A DNA stretch of 64,000 bases from JAICYJ01 sp035695105. Its GTDB lineage: Bacteria; Actinomycetota; Thermoleophilia; Gaiellales; JAICJC01. Made by a program: the position numbers and the translations under genes. Location of the stretch: assembly GCA_035695105.1 (NCBI GenBank), contig DASSEV010000004.1:68846-132845 (forward strand). The letters run 5' to 3'. The notes beneath the pieces are model-generated. The model ran no database searches. It had not been told where the DNA came from and was given only the letters and a program-made list of their open reading frames with translations. Below are positions 25,655-35,735 of this stretch, piece by piece. Each line of letters opens with the position of its first letter. The stretch's first letter is position 1.

Positions 25655-25757
25655 CGGTTCGACGGTACCCCGCGGGTGTGAGCGTTTCGTGTGCGGAGGC
25701 TGTGAAATGGCTGGGAGGGTCAGGACCCGAGCACCGCGTGCCGATACCAGGGTCGGT

Positions 25758-26489
25758 ATGGCGCGACTCACCATGACGCAGGCGGTCGAGAAGCTCGCCG
25801 CGGAGAGCACGATCTCTGCGGAGGACGCCGAGGGCCGCACGATCGAGCTGACCCCGACAGGGCATGCCGGCACGCGGCTGACGGTGACGGCTGAGCGCCT
25901 GCGTATGACCGATGCCGCCGAGCTGACCGCCCGGGTGCACGGCGACGACCTGCGTCCCTGGGTGGTGCGTTTCAGCACCGAATCGGCGGCCTACCACACG
26001 CCGCATCTGGCACTGGTCGAGCTGCGGGCTCGCGGGATCAAGCTGGACGAGAACCATCGCCGCTCCGACCGCACCGCGCACGGCGGGCACGCCCGGCTGG
26101 TTGCGGTCAACTGCCAGGACGTCGTCGACGGCGACGTCGTCGAGGGCTCGATCGTCGACGTGTCCGACTCCGGCGTCGCGTTCTTGACGCGACGCATCCT
26201 GCGCCAGGGCGACCGGCTGGAGTTCACCGGCAGGTTCTTCGCCACGATGGTCGAGGCCGAGGTGCGCGTCGCGCGCGTGTCCGAGGTCGCGGGGCAGCGC
26301 CAGGTGGGCTGCATGTTCATCGCCATCGAGCCGTCGGAACGCGCCAAGCTCCGCCGGATCGCGACGGCGCGTCCCGGTGGCGGGGCGGCCGACTTCTCGC
26401 TGCTGCACCAGCTCGCCGCCGAGCGGGAGGCGCGCGAGGCGGAGGAGCCGGCGTCGCGCTGGCGCCGCCTGTTCCGCCGCAGCGCGTAG
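25758..26489 (+). CDS. PilZ-domain protein
   Basis: 243 residues. The C-terminal half contains VVEGSIVDVSDSGVAFLTRR, matching the PilZ (D/N)xSxxG motif, followed by the beta-barrel sequence RVSEVAGQRQVGCMFIAIEP. The arginine-rich first motif is not canonical; HRRSDRTAHGGHARLVAV before the barrel may take its place. The N-terminal 100 residues form a separate, unrecognised domain. PilZ domains usually bind cyclic-di-GMP and alter motility or surface functions. The gene stands alone, divergent from the apbE group. Confidence 0.72.
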   Translation: MARLTMTQAVEKLAAESTISAEDAEGRTIELTPTGHAGTRLTVTAERLRMTDAAELTARVHGDDLRPWVVRFSTESAAYHTPHLALVELRARGIKLDENHRRSDRTAHGGHARLVAVNCQDVVDGDVVEGSIVDVSDSGVAFLTRRILRQGDRLEFTGRFFATMVEAEVRVARVSEVAGQRQVGCMFIAIEPSERAKLRRIATARPGGGAADFSLLHQLAAEREAREAEEPASRWRRLFRRSA

Positions 26490-26533
26490 CGCTCGCTCTC
26501 GCCTTTATGCGCACTCGCAGGTAGGCTCGATCC

Positions 26534-28390
26534 ATGGACGAGCCCATCCGCGTCGACGAGCGCCGTCTGATGGTCGAGCGGGTCGCAGCCGCAAATCTCG
26601 CCAAGCAGTTCGGCACGCCGCTCTACGTCATCTCGGAGGCGCAGCTGCGGGCCAACGTGCGGGCATGGCGAGCTGCGCTGGCCGCCGCCTGGCGCCACGG
26701 CGACGCTCGCGTGCTGGTCTCGCTGAAGGCCAATCCGAGCCTCGCGCTGCGCCGGATCCTGAACGACGAGGGCGCCGGCTGCGACGTCTACGGCGCGAGC
26801 GAGCTCGAGGTGGCCCTGCGGTCGGGGGTCGATCCCGCGGTGATCTCGGTCAACGGCTCGACCAAGTCGCCGGCGCTGGTCGAGCGCACGATCACAGCCG
26901 GCGCCCGGCTGACGGCCGACAGCATGGAGGAGGTGGAGCACGCGGCGCTCGTGGCCCATGAGCGCGGGATCGCGGCGAGGGTGCGCATCCGCCTGCGGCC
27001 GGACATGACCGACGTCGAATCGATCAGCGACTTCACCGAGCAGGAGCCGCTGGGGCGGGCGGCGGACGCGTACAAGCCGGGAATTCCGACCGACGTGCTG
27101 CTCGAGCGCATCGGCTCCGTCGACCTGCGCGGCGTCGAGCTGACCGGCGTCCACGCCCACCTCGGCCGCCACACCACCGGTCTGAGCGCCTTCACGCTGC
27201 ACGCGGAGCGCGTCGGCCGGCTGGCCGGTCTGCTCTCCGATGCGCTCGGGGGATGGCGGCCGGCCGAGATCGACCTCGGCGGCGGGTACTCGTTCCCCGG
27301 CGATCCGACCGGGCGTGCGCTCCGCGGGCTGCCGGATGCGCCTGCGCCGGCGGAGTACGCCGCGGCGCTCGTGGATGGCCTCATCCGCGGGCTGGAGGCC
27401 GGCGGCCTCGATCCCGAGGGCATCGCGCTCGAGATCGAGCCCGGCCGTGCGGTCTACGGCAGCGCCGGGCTGCACCTGACCCGGGTGCTGCACGTCAAGC
27501 GGCAGGCGGCCCCGGCGCCGCGCGTCTGGGTCGGATGCGACACGTCCGAGGTGCTGCTCAGCGACACCACCTGGGAGCACAGCCGCTGGGAGCCCGTGCC
27601 GGCGGCGCCGCTCGACGGGGAGCTCGTCACGGCCGACATCGTCGGCATCAGCTGCGGGTTCGACACGATCACCCCGGATGCCCGGATCCCGTCGGGCATC
27701 GGCGCCGGTGACGTGCTGGCGTTCCTCGCCACGGGCGCCTACGAGGACGCGCTGGCCGGCAACTTCAACTCCATGCCGCGGCCGGCGACGGTGCTCGTCA
27801 GCGGCGACGGCGTCGAGACCATCCGCCGGCGTGAGACGCTGGACGACGTGCTCCGCCGCGACCGCGTGCCGGCACGGCTTTCGGACGGGCAGGCGGTGCG
27901 CGGCATCGACCACGTCTCGTTCACCGTGCAGGATCTGGACCGATCGATCGCGTTCTACTGCGACCTGCTCGGCCTCACCGTGCGCGACCGGGGCCGGCTG
28001 GAGCCCGGGCTGATCGAGCAGATGACCGGCGTCCCCGATGCGGTCGTGGACTTCGCGGACATCCTGGCGGGCTCGCGGGTGATCGAGCTGCTCGAGTTCC
28101 GCTCACCGCGCCAGCGCCCGGCGCCGCGAACGGGCGGGCGGATCGGAGTGGTGCACGTGGGGCTGGCAGTCGACGACGCCGGCGCGGCGCATCGGCGCCT
28201 GGCGGCCGCCGGCCACGAGCCGCTCTCCGAGCCGGTGCTGCTGCCGGACGACGGGTCCGACTGGTCGGGTGCGCTGGTGTTCTACGTGCGCGATCCCGAC
28301 GGAACGATGCTCGAGATCGTCGAGCGCTCGGCCCAGCCGGTGGGCGCATCGACGCCGGTGCTCGCGGAGCAGCCCGTCAGGAGCGCCTGA
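26534..28390 (+). CDS. PLP-dependent amino-acid decarboxylase fused to a VOC/glyoxalase domain
   Basis: 618 residues. Residues 1-445 form an alanine-racemase-type decarboxylase: VLVSLKANPSLALRRIL (the PLP lysine), GAGCDVYGASELEVALRSGV, HAHLGRHTTG, IDLGGGYSFPG, EIEPGRAVYGSAG and the C-terminal GAYEDALAGNFNSMPRP. These resemble diaminopimelate/ornithine decarboxylases. From about residue 455 a complete two-module VOC domain follows with four likely metal ligands in RGIDHVSF, VIELLEF, VVHVGLAVDD and TMLEIVER. The reading frame is continuous with no stop between them. A decarboxylase with its own VOC domain is unusual; the VOC part may process or bind the product. Substrate unknown. Confidence 0.82.
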   Translation: MDEPIRVDERRLMVERVAAANLAKQFGTPLYVISEAQLRANVRAWRAALAAAWRHGDARVLVSLKANPSLALRRILNDEGAGCDVYGASELEVALRSGVDPAVISVNGSTKSPALVERTITAGARLTADSMEEVEHAALVAHERGIAARVRIRLRPDMTDVESISDFTEQEPLGRAADAYKPGIPTDVLLERIGSVDLRGVELTGVHAHLGRHTTGLSAFTLHAERVGRLAGLLSDALGGWRPAEIDLGGGYSFPGDPTGRALRGLPDAPAPAEYAAALVDGLIRGLEAGGLDPEGIALEIEPGRAVYGSAGLHLTRVLHVKRQAAPAPRVWVGCDTSEVLLSDTTWEHSRWEPVPAAPLDGELVTADIVGISCGFDTITPDARIPSGIGAGDVLAFLATGAYEDALAGNFNSMPRPATVLVSGDGVETIRRRETLDDVLRRDRVPARLSDGQAVRGIDHVSFTVQDLDRSIAFYCDLLGLTVRDRGRLEPGLIEQMTGVPDAVVDFADILAGSRVIELLEFRSPRQRPAPRTGGRIGVVHVGLAVDDAGAAHRRLAAAGHEPLSEPVLLPDDGSDWSGALVFYVRDPDGTMLEIVERSAQPVGASTPVLAEQPVRSA

Positions 28391-28652
28391 GCACGCGCCG
28401 CCACAGCGACGGCGGGCGTGGCTGGGTCGCACGCCACTCGTCGTAGAGCGGCAGGCGCCCGGCCTCCCGGGCGGCGAGGACGCACTCGCGGTGGGCATGG
28501 CGGCGCCGCTCGCCGTCGCCCTCGGGTGAGATCAGCACGTGGTCGCTCATGGCGTGCAGGCGCAGGCCGCAGAGAGGGCAGCGGTAGGTCGCGGGCTTGC
28601 GGCTGCGCACGGGACGCACCGCCCACCACCGCGCCTGCTCCAGCTTCGCCAT
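28377..28652 (-). CDS. Small zinc-ribbon-like hypothetical protein
   Basis: 91 residues, basic, beginning MAKLEQARWWAVRPVRSRKP. It has YRCPLCGLRLHAMSDH and RRHAHRECVLAAREAGRLPL, giving a CPLC pair and a downstream HRxC pair suited to one zinc. The C-terminus overlaps the end of the decarboxylase gene by 14 bases, in convergent arrangement. It probably binds nucleic acid or protein through the ribbon. Nothing more can be claimed. Confidence 0.68.
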   Translation of the reverse strand: MAKLEQARWWAVRPVRSRKPATYRCPLCGLRLHAMSDHVLISPEGDGERRRHAHRECVLAAREAGRLPLYDEWRATQPRPPSLWRRVLRRS

Positions 28653-28672
28653 GACGGGATGATGGCAGGCTG

Positions 28673-28705
28673 GGTGAACGAAAAGTGCCTGGCACTTTGT
28701 TCACC
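28673..28705. repeat. Palindromic intergenic repeat, copy 2
   Basis: 33-bp copy: GGTGAACGAAAAGTGCC, central T, GGCACTTTGTTCACC. It starts 21 bases upstream of the zinc-ribbon gene start and ends 5 bases before the NlpC/P60 stop, so it sits immediately 3' of the NlpC/P60 gene on that gene's strand. Confidence 0.8.
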
Positions 28706-28709
28706 GAGG

Positions 28710-29252
28710 TCAGGAAGCGAACGAGAGCCGATCGGTGACCGGCCGCACACGCGACGAGCGCGCCGGACGCAGCCGAGCCGCCGCGCGCGGCAGGCGAACC
28801 GCGCCGCTGTAGGACGCCGCGTACCAGCCCCCGCGCAGGCTGTCGATCGAGACCACCGCGCCCGTGTGCGGCGCGTGGATGAACCGTCCGTGCCCGACCC
28901 AGATGCCCACGTGCCCGAGGCCGAAGAACACCAGATCGCCGGGCTCGAGCTGCGACCGCGGGACGTGCCGCCCAAGCGACCACTGGTCGTAGCTGGAGTG
29001 CGGCAGCGAGATCCCGAAGTGGGCATAGACGTAGCGCGTGAAGCCGGAGCAATCGAATCCCGCGGGCGTCGTGCCGGCCCACACGTACGGCGTGCCGCGG
29101 AAGCGCTCGGCGAAGCGGACGGCGGCCGCCCCCAGCGTCTGGAGCCGGTGCGGCCGGTGGCCGCGGGCGTGCGCGACGCCGGCTCCCGCGGCCAGCGCCG
29201 GCGCGGCGGGCAGCAGGCATACCGCCGCAAGAATGAGAGCCAGGCGTTTCAC
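28710..29252 (-). CDS. Secreted NlpC/P60 peptidoglycan hydrolase
   Basis: 180 residues from the GTG that starts a clear Sec signal peptide (VKRLALILAAVCLLPAAPAL, then AAG). An upstream GTG at 29270 adds six residues. The NlpC/P60 cysteine is in GFDCSGFTRYVYAHFG, the histidine in LVFFGLGHVGIWVGHGRF, and the third polar residue follows at FIHAPHTG. It should cleave the gamma-D-Glu to diamino acid bond in cell-wall peptides after export. It is a small single-domain form without extra cell-wall-binding modules. Confidence 0.87.
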   Translation of the reverse strand: MKRLALILAAVCLLPAAPALAAGAGVAHARGHRPHRLQTLGAAAVRFAERFRGTPYVWAGTTPAGFDCSGFTRYVYAHFGISLPHSSYDQWSLGRHVPRSQLEPGDLVFFGLGHVGIWVGHGRFIHAPHTGAVVSIDSLRGGWYAASYSGAVRLPRAAARLRPARSSRVRPVTDRLSFAS

Positions 29253-29309
29253 GGCGCGCAGGGTACCCACCCGATCTTGCGCTTGTCGCAGTACGTTCGA
29301 ATAATGTGT

Positions 29310-30391
<1,082 letters not shown>

Positions 30392-30395
<4 letters not shown>

Positions 30396-31216
30396 CCCCG
30401 GATCGACCCCGCCAGCATGCCGCGCAGGAAATGGCGCTGGGTGAGCAGGTACACGATGACGACCGGCACCGCGACGAGCACGGCTGCGGCCGAGACGCTG
30501 GGGACGTCCACGCCGTAGCGGCTCTGGAAGGTGGAGAGGCCGAGCGGCGCCGTGCGGTGGGTCTGGTCGGAGATCATCACGAGGGCAAGCAGGAACTCGT
30601 TCCACGTCCACATGAACACGAGCACCACCATCGTCAGGATCGCCGGGCGGCCGATCGGCACCAGCACCCGCCACAGCACCCGCCACGACGATGCGCCGTC
30701 GACTCGCGCGGCGTCGGCCAGCTCGGCGGGCACCGACCGGAAGAACGCCCGCATCCAGAAGGTGCCGAACGAGATCGAAAGCCCGGTCTGCGGAAGGATC
30801 AGCGCCCAGTACGTGTCGGTCAGCCCGGCGTCGCGGAACGTGTAGTACAGCGGGACGATCAGCGATTCGAACGGGACGACCATCCCCGCCAGCATCACGT
30901 AGAAGATGGGCGTGGCGCCGGGGAACTGCATCGTCCCGAACGCGTAGCCGGCGGGGATGCAGAGCAGCGTCGTCAGGACGACCACGGCGGCGGACACGAG
31001 CAGGCTCGATGCCATCAGCCGCCCGAACCCGCCGGTGTCCCAGGCGAAGCGGAAGGTCGAGAGGCTGAGCGTGTGAGGAAGCTCGACGCCGGTCAGGAGC
31101 GCCCCGGGCGGATGCAGCGCCGCGAGCAGGATCACGAGGATCGGCGTGACGGCCAGCACCGAGAACAGCGCCAGCACGGCGTAGGTCACCGCCCGCTCCA
31201 TCCCTCCCGCCGTCAC
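30392..31216 (-). CDS. Sugar ABC importer permease (MalG type)
   Basis: 274 residues with six helices. The cytoplasmic EAA-type loop contacting the ATPase reads LADAARVDGASSWRVLWRVL, with LVPIGRPAILTMVVLVFMWT after it. The helix near the C-terminus ends LVAVPVVIVYLLTQRHFLRG, as in MalG-like permeases. It pairs with the permease encoded at 31213. The GTG start overlaps that gene's TGA. Confidence 0.88.
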
Positions 31217-32096
31217 GGCCGCTCCTCGATCAGCCGCGTGATCAGGACGACCAGCGTCAGGATCAGCACCCCCATGATCGCGCCGATCGCGGCCGCCGAC
31301 CCGACCTGGCCTGTCACGAACGCTCGCGTGTAGATCAGGAGCGACGGCACCGTCGTCGCATCGCCGGGGCCGCCCTTGGTCGTGACGTAGATGATGTCGA
31401 ACGCGCGCAGCGCCGCGATCACGGTCAGCGAGAGCGCCACGGCGAGCTCGTTCCGGAGGCCCGGCAGCGTCACGGCGAAGAACTCCCGCACCGGCCCGGC
31501 GCCGTCGACGCGGGCGGCCTCGTACCGTGCGGGCGGTATCCGCTGCGCGCCGGCCATGAACAGCACCAGGCAGAGCCCGGTCGTGATCCAGCTCCCGATC
31601 ACCCCCACCGCCGGCAGGGCGGTGGACAGGTCACCGAGCCAGGAGTGCTGCAGCGAGCCCAGCCCCACCTTGGCGAGGGCCTGGTTGATCGGCCCCTCCG
31701 GGTCGTAGAGCCACCGCCAGGCCACGCCGACCACGACCGCAGCCAGCACCTGCGGCAGGAAGATCAGCGTGCGCACCGCAGCCACTCCCCGCACACGGGA
31801 ATGGACGAGCAGTCCGGTCAGCGAGAGCGCGACGGCCACGGGCAGCACGGCGTAGAAGAGGATGAGGACGAGCGAGTGGCCGAACGCCGTCCGAACGGCG
31901 GCGTCCTCGAACGCCGCCCGGTAGTTCCCGAGCCCCACCCACGTGCCGCTGGTGACGCCGTCCCAGCGGAACAGCGAGATCCATGCGCCGTCGGCCATGG
32001 GCGCGATCACGAACAGCGCGAACACGGTGAGCGCCGGCAGGATGTAGAGGTATCCGATTAGCCGCGGCCGGCCGGGCGCCTGGGTGCCGCGGTCAC
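31213..32096 (-). CDS. Sugar ABC importer permease (MalF type), apparent N-terminal frameshift
   Basis: The continuous frame encodes a permease with its EAA loop RYEAARVDGAGPVREFFAVT and GSWITTGLCLVLFMAGAQRI, closing with a final helix near RLIEERP. The natural start is a GTG at 32096, since it overlaps the upstream TGA as GTGA like the other junctions of this operon. Reading from it gives VTAAPRRPAGRG and then a TAA at 32060-32058. One frame over, RLIGYLYILPALTVFALFVI is the expected first helix and has no start codon. A one-base deletion between 32058 and 32096, or a start at the internal GTG at 32025, would explain this. Confidence 0.75.
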
Positions 32097-33448
32097 GAAT
32101 GGGCGCTCTCCCAGTCCTTCTGCACCGCCGCCGTGAACTGGGCCGGCGTGATCGCGCCCTGGCTGAGCTGCTGCAGGCCGCCGAACATGGTGTCCCCCAT
32201 CGACGCCGTGGCCCAGTCGAGGTAGGGCACGAGCAGCCCCGCTCGGGACTTCTGCTGCCAGGTGCGCGCGATGGCGGCCAGAGAGGACTCGCCGGCGAGC
32301 GCCGCGCCGCCGGGATCGGCCGCCGGCAGGTCGCCGTGCTCGATCAGCAGCTTCGCGGCGTGCTGTCCGGTGAGGAAGTCGATCAGCGCGGCCGCGACCG
32401 CCGGGTGCGGCGTGCGCGCGCTGATGTGGTAGGGCAGCGACAGCGACCCTGTGGTGGCGGAGGGCCCGGGGCGGAGGCCGGGCATCGGGAAGAACCCGAC
32501 CCGGTTGCCGAGCGGCCCTGCGAAGGTCTGGTTCTCCCAGGGGCCGGTGATGAAGTAGAGGCCCTCCCCCTTCGCGAACCGCGCGGCCGCGGTCTGCTGG
32601 CTGACGCCGTTGAAGCCGTTCTCGAAGTACCCCTTTGCACCCCATTGCGCGAAGGTCGCGGCCGCCCTGCGCGTTGCCGGCGTGTCGAACGAGGCGCCGC
32701 TGTGGCCGAAGGCCCAGGCCTCGATCGCCGACGGCTTCTCGTACAGCGCCTGCAGCACCATGAACACGTGCCCGAGCGGCCAGCGGTCGAGGCCGCCGAC
32801 CATCACCGGCGGGACGCCGGCGGCCCTGGCCGCCGCCAGCGTCTGCTGGAACTGCGCGAAGGTCCGCGGCGGCCGCAGGCCGAGGCGGGCCATCACGTCC
32901 TTGTCGTAGAACACGCCGAGCACCTCGGCCTTCTGCGCGACGCCCCAGAGCGTGCCGCTGCCCCACGTCGACCCGTCGGCCGACCAGCGCAGCGCGTCGA
33001 GCGTCGCCGGGTTGCCGAACCTCGTGTCCCAGCCGTACGCGGCCGCCTCGCCGTTCAGCGGCAGGATCAGCCCCGCCCTGATCAACGCCTGGTCGACGGC
33101 GTATCCCTCGTTGCCCTGGAAGACATCGGGCGGGTTGCTCGATGATGCTGCCAGCTTGATCGTCGACATGTAGTCGTCGAACGACTTGACGACGCGGTGC
33201 ACCGTCACGTTCGGGTAGCGCTGCTCGAACTCGTGGATCAGCTCGTCCTCGGTCTTCGAGTCGCCGGGGGAGGTCTCGTCGTCCCAGATCGTCAGGTCGA
33301 CCTTCTGCGAGGTGTCGAAGCCGGTGCTGACCGGGCCGGAGGGCGCCGTGGCGGCGCCGCCGCTCGACCCGGGCGTGCCGCAGCCGCAGACCGCGGCGGC
33401 GATCAGGAGCAGTGGGAGCAGCAGGCGGGGGCGGAGCGGGTGCATCAT
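32093..33448 (-). CDS. Sugar-binding lipoprotein of an ABC importer
   Basis: 451 residues. The signal peptide is lipoprotein-type: PRLLLPLLLIAAAVCGC, with the lipidated cysteine in AAVCGC, then a Gly/Ser-rich linker. The mature part has IWDDETSPGDSKTEDELIHE and NPPDVFQGNEGYAVDQALI, typical of extracellular solute-binding family 1. The start is the ATG at 33448, which overlaps the upstream kinase's stop as ATGA. It delivers a carbohydrate to the MalF/MalG-type permeases. The particular sugar is unknown. Confidence 0.87.
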   Translation of the reverse strand: MMHPLRPRLLLPLLLIAAAVCGCGTPGSSGGAATAPSGPVSTGFDTSQKVDLTIWDDETSPGDSKTEDELIHEFEQRYPNVTVHRVVKSFDDYMSTIKLAASSSNPPDVFQGNEGYAVDQALIRAGLILPLNGEAAAYGWDTRFGNPATLDALRWSADGSTWGSGTLWGVAQKAEVLGVFYDKDVMARLGLRPPRTFAQFQQTLAAARAAGVPPVMVGGLDRWPLGHVFMVLQALYEKPSAIEAWAFGHSGASFDTPATRRAAATFAQWGAKGYFENGFNGVSQQTAAARFAKGEGLYFITGPWENQTFAGPLGNRVGFFPMPGLRPGPSATTGSLSLPYHISARTPHPAVAAALIDFLTGQHAAKLLIEHGDLPAADPGGAALAGESSLAAIARTWQQKSRAGLLVPYLDWATASMGDTMFGGLQQLSQGAITPAQFTAAVQKDWESAHS

Positions 33449-34350
33449 GAGGCGTCGCGGGTCGTCGGAATGGTCGCATCGGGCGCGGCGGCTGCGCGCA
33501 GCAGACCGTCGGCGGTGGCGGCGCCCTCGCGCGTCGTCGCGACGCCGATCGACATCGAGGCGTAGAGCACGGCGAGGCGCAGCCGCTCGTCCACCTCCCG
33601 GCCCGCCAGGTCGCCCCACACCCAGGCCGCGGTGAAGAGGTCGCCGGCCCCGTTGGTGTCGATCACCGGCACGCGCGGGGCCGGCTGCGCGATCAGGCCG
33701 TGCGCACCGGCGCAGATCGCGCCCCGGTCGCCGAGCGTGACGACCACGGTGCTGCAGAGGCCGGCCAGCGCCCGGGCGGCCTGCTCGGCATCCTGCTCGC
33801 CGCTCAGCAGCCGGGCCTCCGCCTCGTTGACGATCATCGCGCGCGCCCGGGCCAGCTCTGCCGGCGGTCGCCCGGCAAGGTCGCGCGCCGCGACGTCGCC
33901 GATCACCGCGTAGGACGGCACGCCGGCAGGCGCGCGCGCGAGCGACGGCACGTCCAGCACGACGGCCCGCGCACCCAGCGCGGCCAGCCCCTCACCGTCG
34001 AGGTCGTGCTCCGGCGCGACGGTCAGGAACGCCCGGTCGCCGTCCAGCGGCATGATCGCCGACACCGCGGTGCCGTCGCCGGACGGGCCGATCCACTCGA
34101 TCCCCTCGGCGGCCAGCAGATCGGCCAGAATGCGCCCGAGCAGGTCGCCGCCAACGGGCCAGAACATCCCGGCACGGAGACCGAGTCGGGTCGCCCCCAG
34201 CGCCACGTTCGCGAGGCCGCCGGCCGTCAGCGAGATGCTGCGCGCAAGCCGCTCCTCGCCCAGCGACGGCAGGGCCTCGAGCCCGCTGAACGTGATGTCG
34301 AGGAACGGGGGGCCGGCGCAGACGACGTCGAGGGAGGAGGCTTCCGGCAC
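33445..34350 (-). CDS. PfkB family carbohydrate kinase, first gene of the importer operon
   Basis: 301 residues. An N-terminal glycine pair is in SISLTAGGLANVALGATRLG, and the catalytic-base signature is VIDTNGAGDLFTAAWVWGDL. Members phosphorylate sugars or nucleosides using ATP. The GTG start at 34350 lies inside a 7-bp inverted repeat shared with the divergent kinase gene. With the importer downstream it most likely phosphorylates the incoming sugar. It is a paralogue of the gene at 34399-35304: same length and 12 of 17 identical residues in one N-terminal block. Confidence 0.85.
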   Translation of the reverse strand: MPEASSLDVVCAGPPFLDITFSGLEALPSLGEERLARSISLTAGGLANVALGATRLGLRAGMFWPVGGDLLGRILADLLAAEGIEWIGPSGDGTAVSAIMPLDGDRAFLTVAPEHDLDGEGLAALGARAVVLDVPSLARAPAGVPSYAVIGDVAARDLAGRPPAELARARAMIVNEAEARLLSGEQDAEQAARALAGLCSTVVVTLGDRGAICAGAHGLIAQPAPRVPVIDTNGAGDLFTAAWVWGDLAGREVDERLRLAVLYASMSIGVATTREGAATADGLLRAAAAPDATIPTTRDAS

Positions 34351-34374
34351 CGGGTCAGTAGTACCAAACCCGGT
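34349..34374. promoter_or_regulatory. Candidate operator between the divergent kinases
   Basis: A perfect inverted repeat, ACCGGGT (34349-34355) and ACCCGGT (34368-34374), lies in a 48-bp divergent intergenic region. The left arm overlaps the GTG of the kinase-importer operon. It is suited to a dimeric repressor, perhaps LacI-type, but no regulator gene is adjacent. Confidence 0.4.
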
Positions 34375-34398
34375 CGACTGCCGCTATCCTCGGCCGCC

Positions 34399-35304
34399 AT
34401 GGGCATCGATCTCGCAGTCGCGACTCCGTCGTTCCTCGACCTCACCTTCGTCGGGCTCGAGTCCCTGCCAAGGCTCGGTGAGGAGCGCTTCGCGAGCGAC
34501 CTCGTGCGCTCCCCCGGCGGCGGCGCCATCACGGCCGTCGGCGCCGCCCGGCTCGGGCTGAAGGCCGTGCTGGCCGCGCCGCTCGGCAACGACGTCGCCG
34601 GCGACCTGATCATGGACGTGCTGAGCGGCGACGGGGTGACGACCGTCGAGCGGCGCGCCCCGCGCACCCCCGTGACGGTGGTGCTGCCGACCGGCGGCGA
34701 CCGGGCGATGGTGACCGTCGACCCGGGCGTCCGGGCGAGCCCGGCAGACGTGGCGTCGCTCGAGCCGAAGGCCGTCTCGGTCAACATGGATCTGATGTAC
34801 GTCGTGCCGCCCGGGGTCGACGCGTACGTCACGTGCGGCGATGACGACGCACGCGCGTACGCCGGCCGCCCGCCCGCCCAGCTCGCGCACGCACGCGCCC
34901 TGTTCGTCAGCGACGGCGAGGCGCTCCGGCTGTCCGGACAGCCTGACGTCGAGTCCGCGGCGGAGCACCTGGCCGGCCTCGCGTCGACGGTCGTCGTGAC
35001 GCTCGGCGCCCGCGGTGCGATGGCCCTCATCGACGGGCAGCGGGTGGAGGCACCGGCGTTCGACGCCGGGCCGCCGGTCGACGCGACCGGAGCCGGCGAC
35101 CTGCTGGTCGCCGCCTACGTCTGGGCCGACCAGCTGGGGACTCCTCCCGACGAGCGGCTGCGCTGGGCCGTCATCTACGCGGCGCTCTCGATCACCACCC
35201 CCACCGCGGTTGCAGGCGCCGCGGGGCTCGAGCGGCTGCTCGAGGCCGGCGCGTCGGTCGGCCTGAAGGCGCCCGAGGGCCTCTCCTCCAGCACGACCGG
35301 GTAG
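34399..35304 (+). CDS. PfkB family carbohydrate kinase, divergent paralogue
   Basis: 301 residues. FLDLTFVGLESLPRLGEERF parallels FLDITFSGLEALPSLGEERL of its divergent neighbour. The catalytic signature is PVDATGAGDLLVAAYVWADQ. The glycine pair of the sugar-binding loop is present (RSPGGGAITAVGAARLGL). An inverted duplication followed by divergence is the simplest origin. It precedes a PPOX gene by 5 bases and probably forms a three-gene unit with it and the isocitrate-lyase-like gene. Confidence 0.83.
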   Translation: MGIDLAVATPSFLDLTFVGLESLPRLGEERFASDLVRSPGGGAITAVGAARLGLKAVLAAPLGNDVAGDLIMDVLSGDGVTTVERRAPRTPVTVVLPTGGDRAMVTVDPGVRASPADVASLEPKAVSVNMDLMYVVPPGVDAYVTCGDDDARAYAGRPPAQLAHARALFVSDGEALRLSGQPDVESAAEHLAGLASTVVVTLGARGAMALIDGQRVEAPAFDAGPPVDATGAGDLLVAAYVWADQLGTPPDERLRWAVIYAALSITTPTAVAGAAGLERLLEAGASVGLKAPEGLSSSTTG

Positions 35305-35309
35305 CCCGC

Positions 35310-35735
35310 ATGGCCTTCGCGATCGACACGTCGACGGCGTTCGGCGAGCGGGCGGCGAGACGTGTCCGCGAGGAGCTCGTGGCATGGCTGGTCACGGTCA
35401 GCCCGGCCGGGGCCCCGCAGCCGGTGCCGGTCTGGTTCCTGTGGGACGGCGCGGAGAGCGTGCTGCTCTACAGCCGCCCCGGCAAGCCGAAGCTGCGGAA
35501 CATCGAGGCGAACCCGCGCGTCTCGCTCCACCTCGACGGAAACGGGAGGGGCGGCGACATCGTCGTCCTGTCGGGCAACGCCGCGGTCAGCGACGACCCG
35601 CCCGCCGACGTCGTCGAGCCGTACACGGCCAAGTACCGGCCGCTGATCGAGCGCAACGGCTGGACGCCCGAGTCGTTCGCCGCGGACTACTCCGTGCCCG
35701 TGCGGATCGCGCTCACCCGGCTGAGCGGCCACTGA
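35310..35735 (+). CDS. PPOX-class F420-dependent oxidoreductase-like protein
   Basis: 141 residues, split-barrel fold. AWLVTVSPAGAPQPVPVWFL begins the barrel, then LLYSRPGKPKLRNIEANPRV forms the cofactor-phosphate loop, and FAADYSVPVRIALTRL is near the end. This matches the actinobacterial pyridoxamine-oxidase-like group that binds F420 (Rv3369-like). It should reduce a small molecule in the cytoplasm. It overlaps the next gene by one base (TGATG). Confidence 0.8.
   Translation: MAFAIDTSTAFGERAARRVREELVAWLVTVSPAGAPQPVPVWFLWDGAESVLLYSRPGKPKLRNIEANPRVSLHLDGNGRGGDIVVLSGNAAVSDDPPADVVEPYTAKYRPLIERNGWTPESFAADYSVPVRIALTRLSGH

Noticed and set aside
24354..26489. 711-residue plus-strand protein including the PilZ domain
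   Set aside because: The upstream 470 residues are antisense to apbE and its neighbours; a natural ATG at 25758 starts the PilZ protein.
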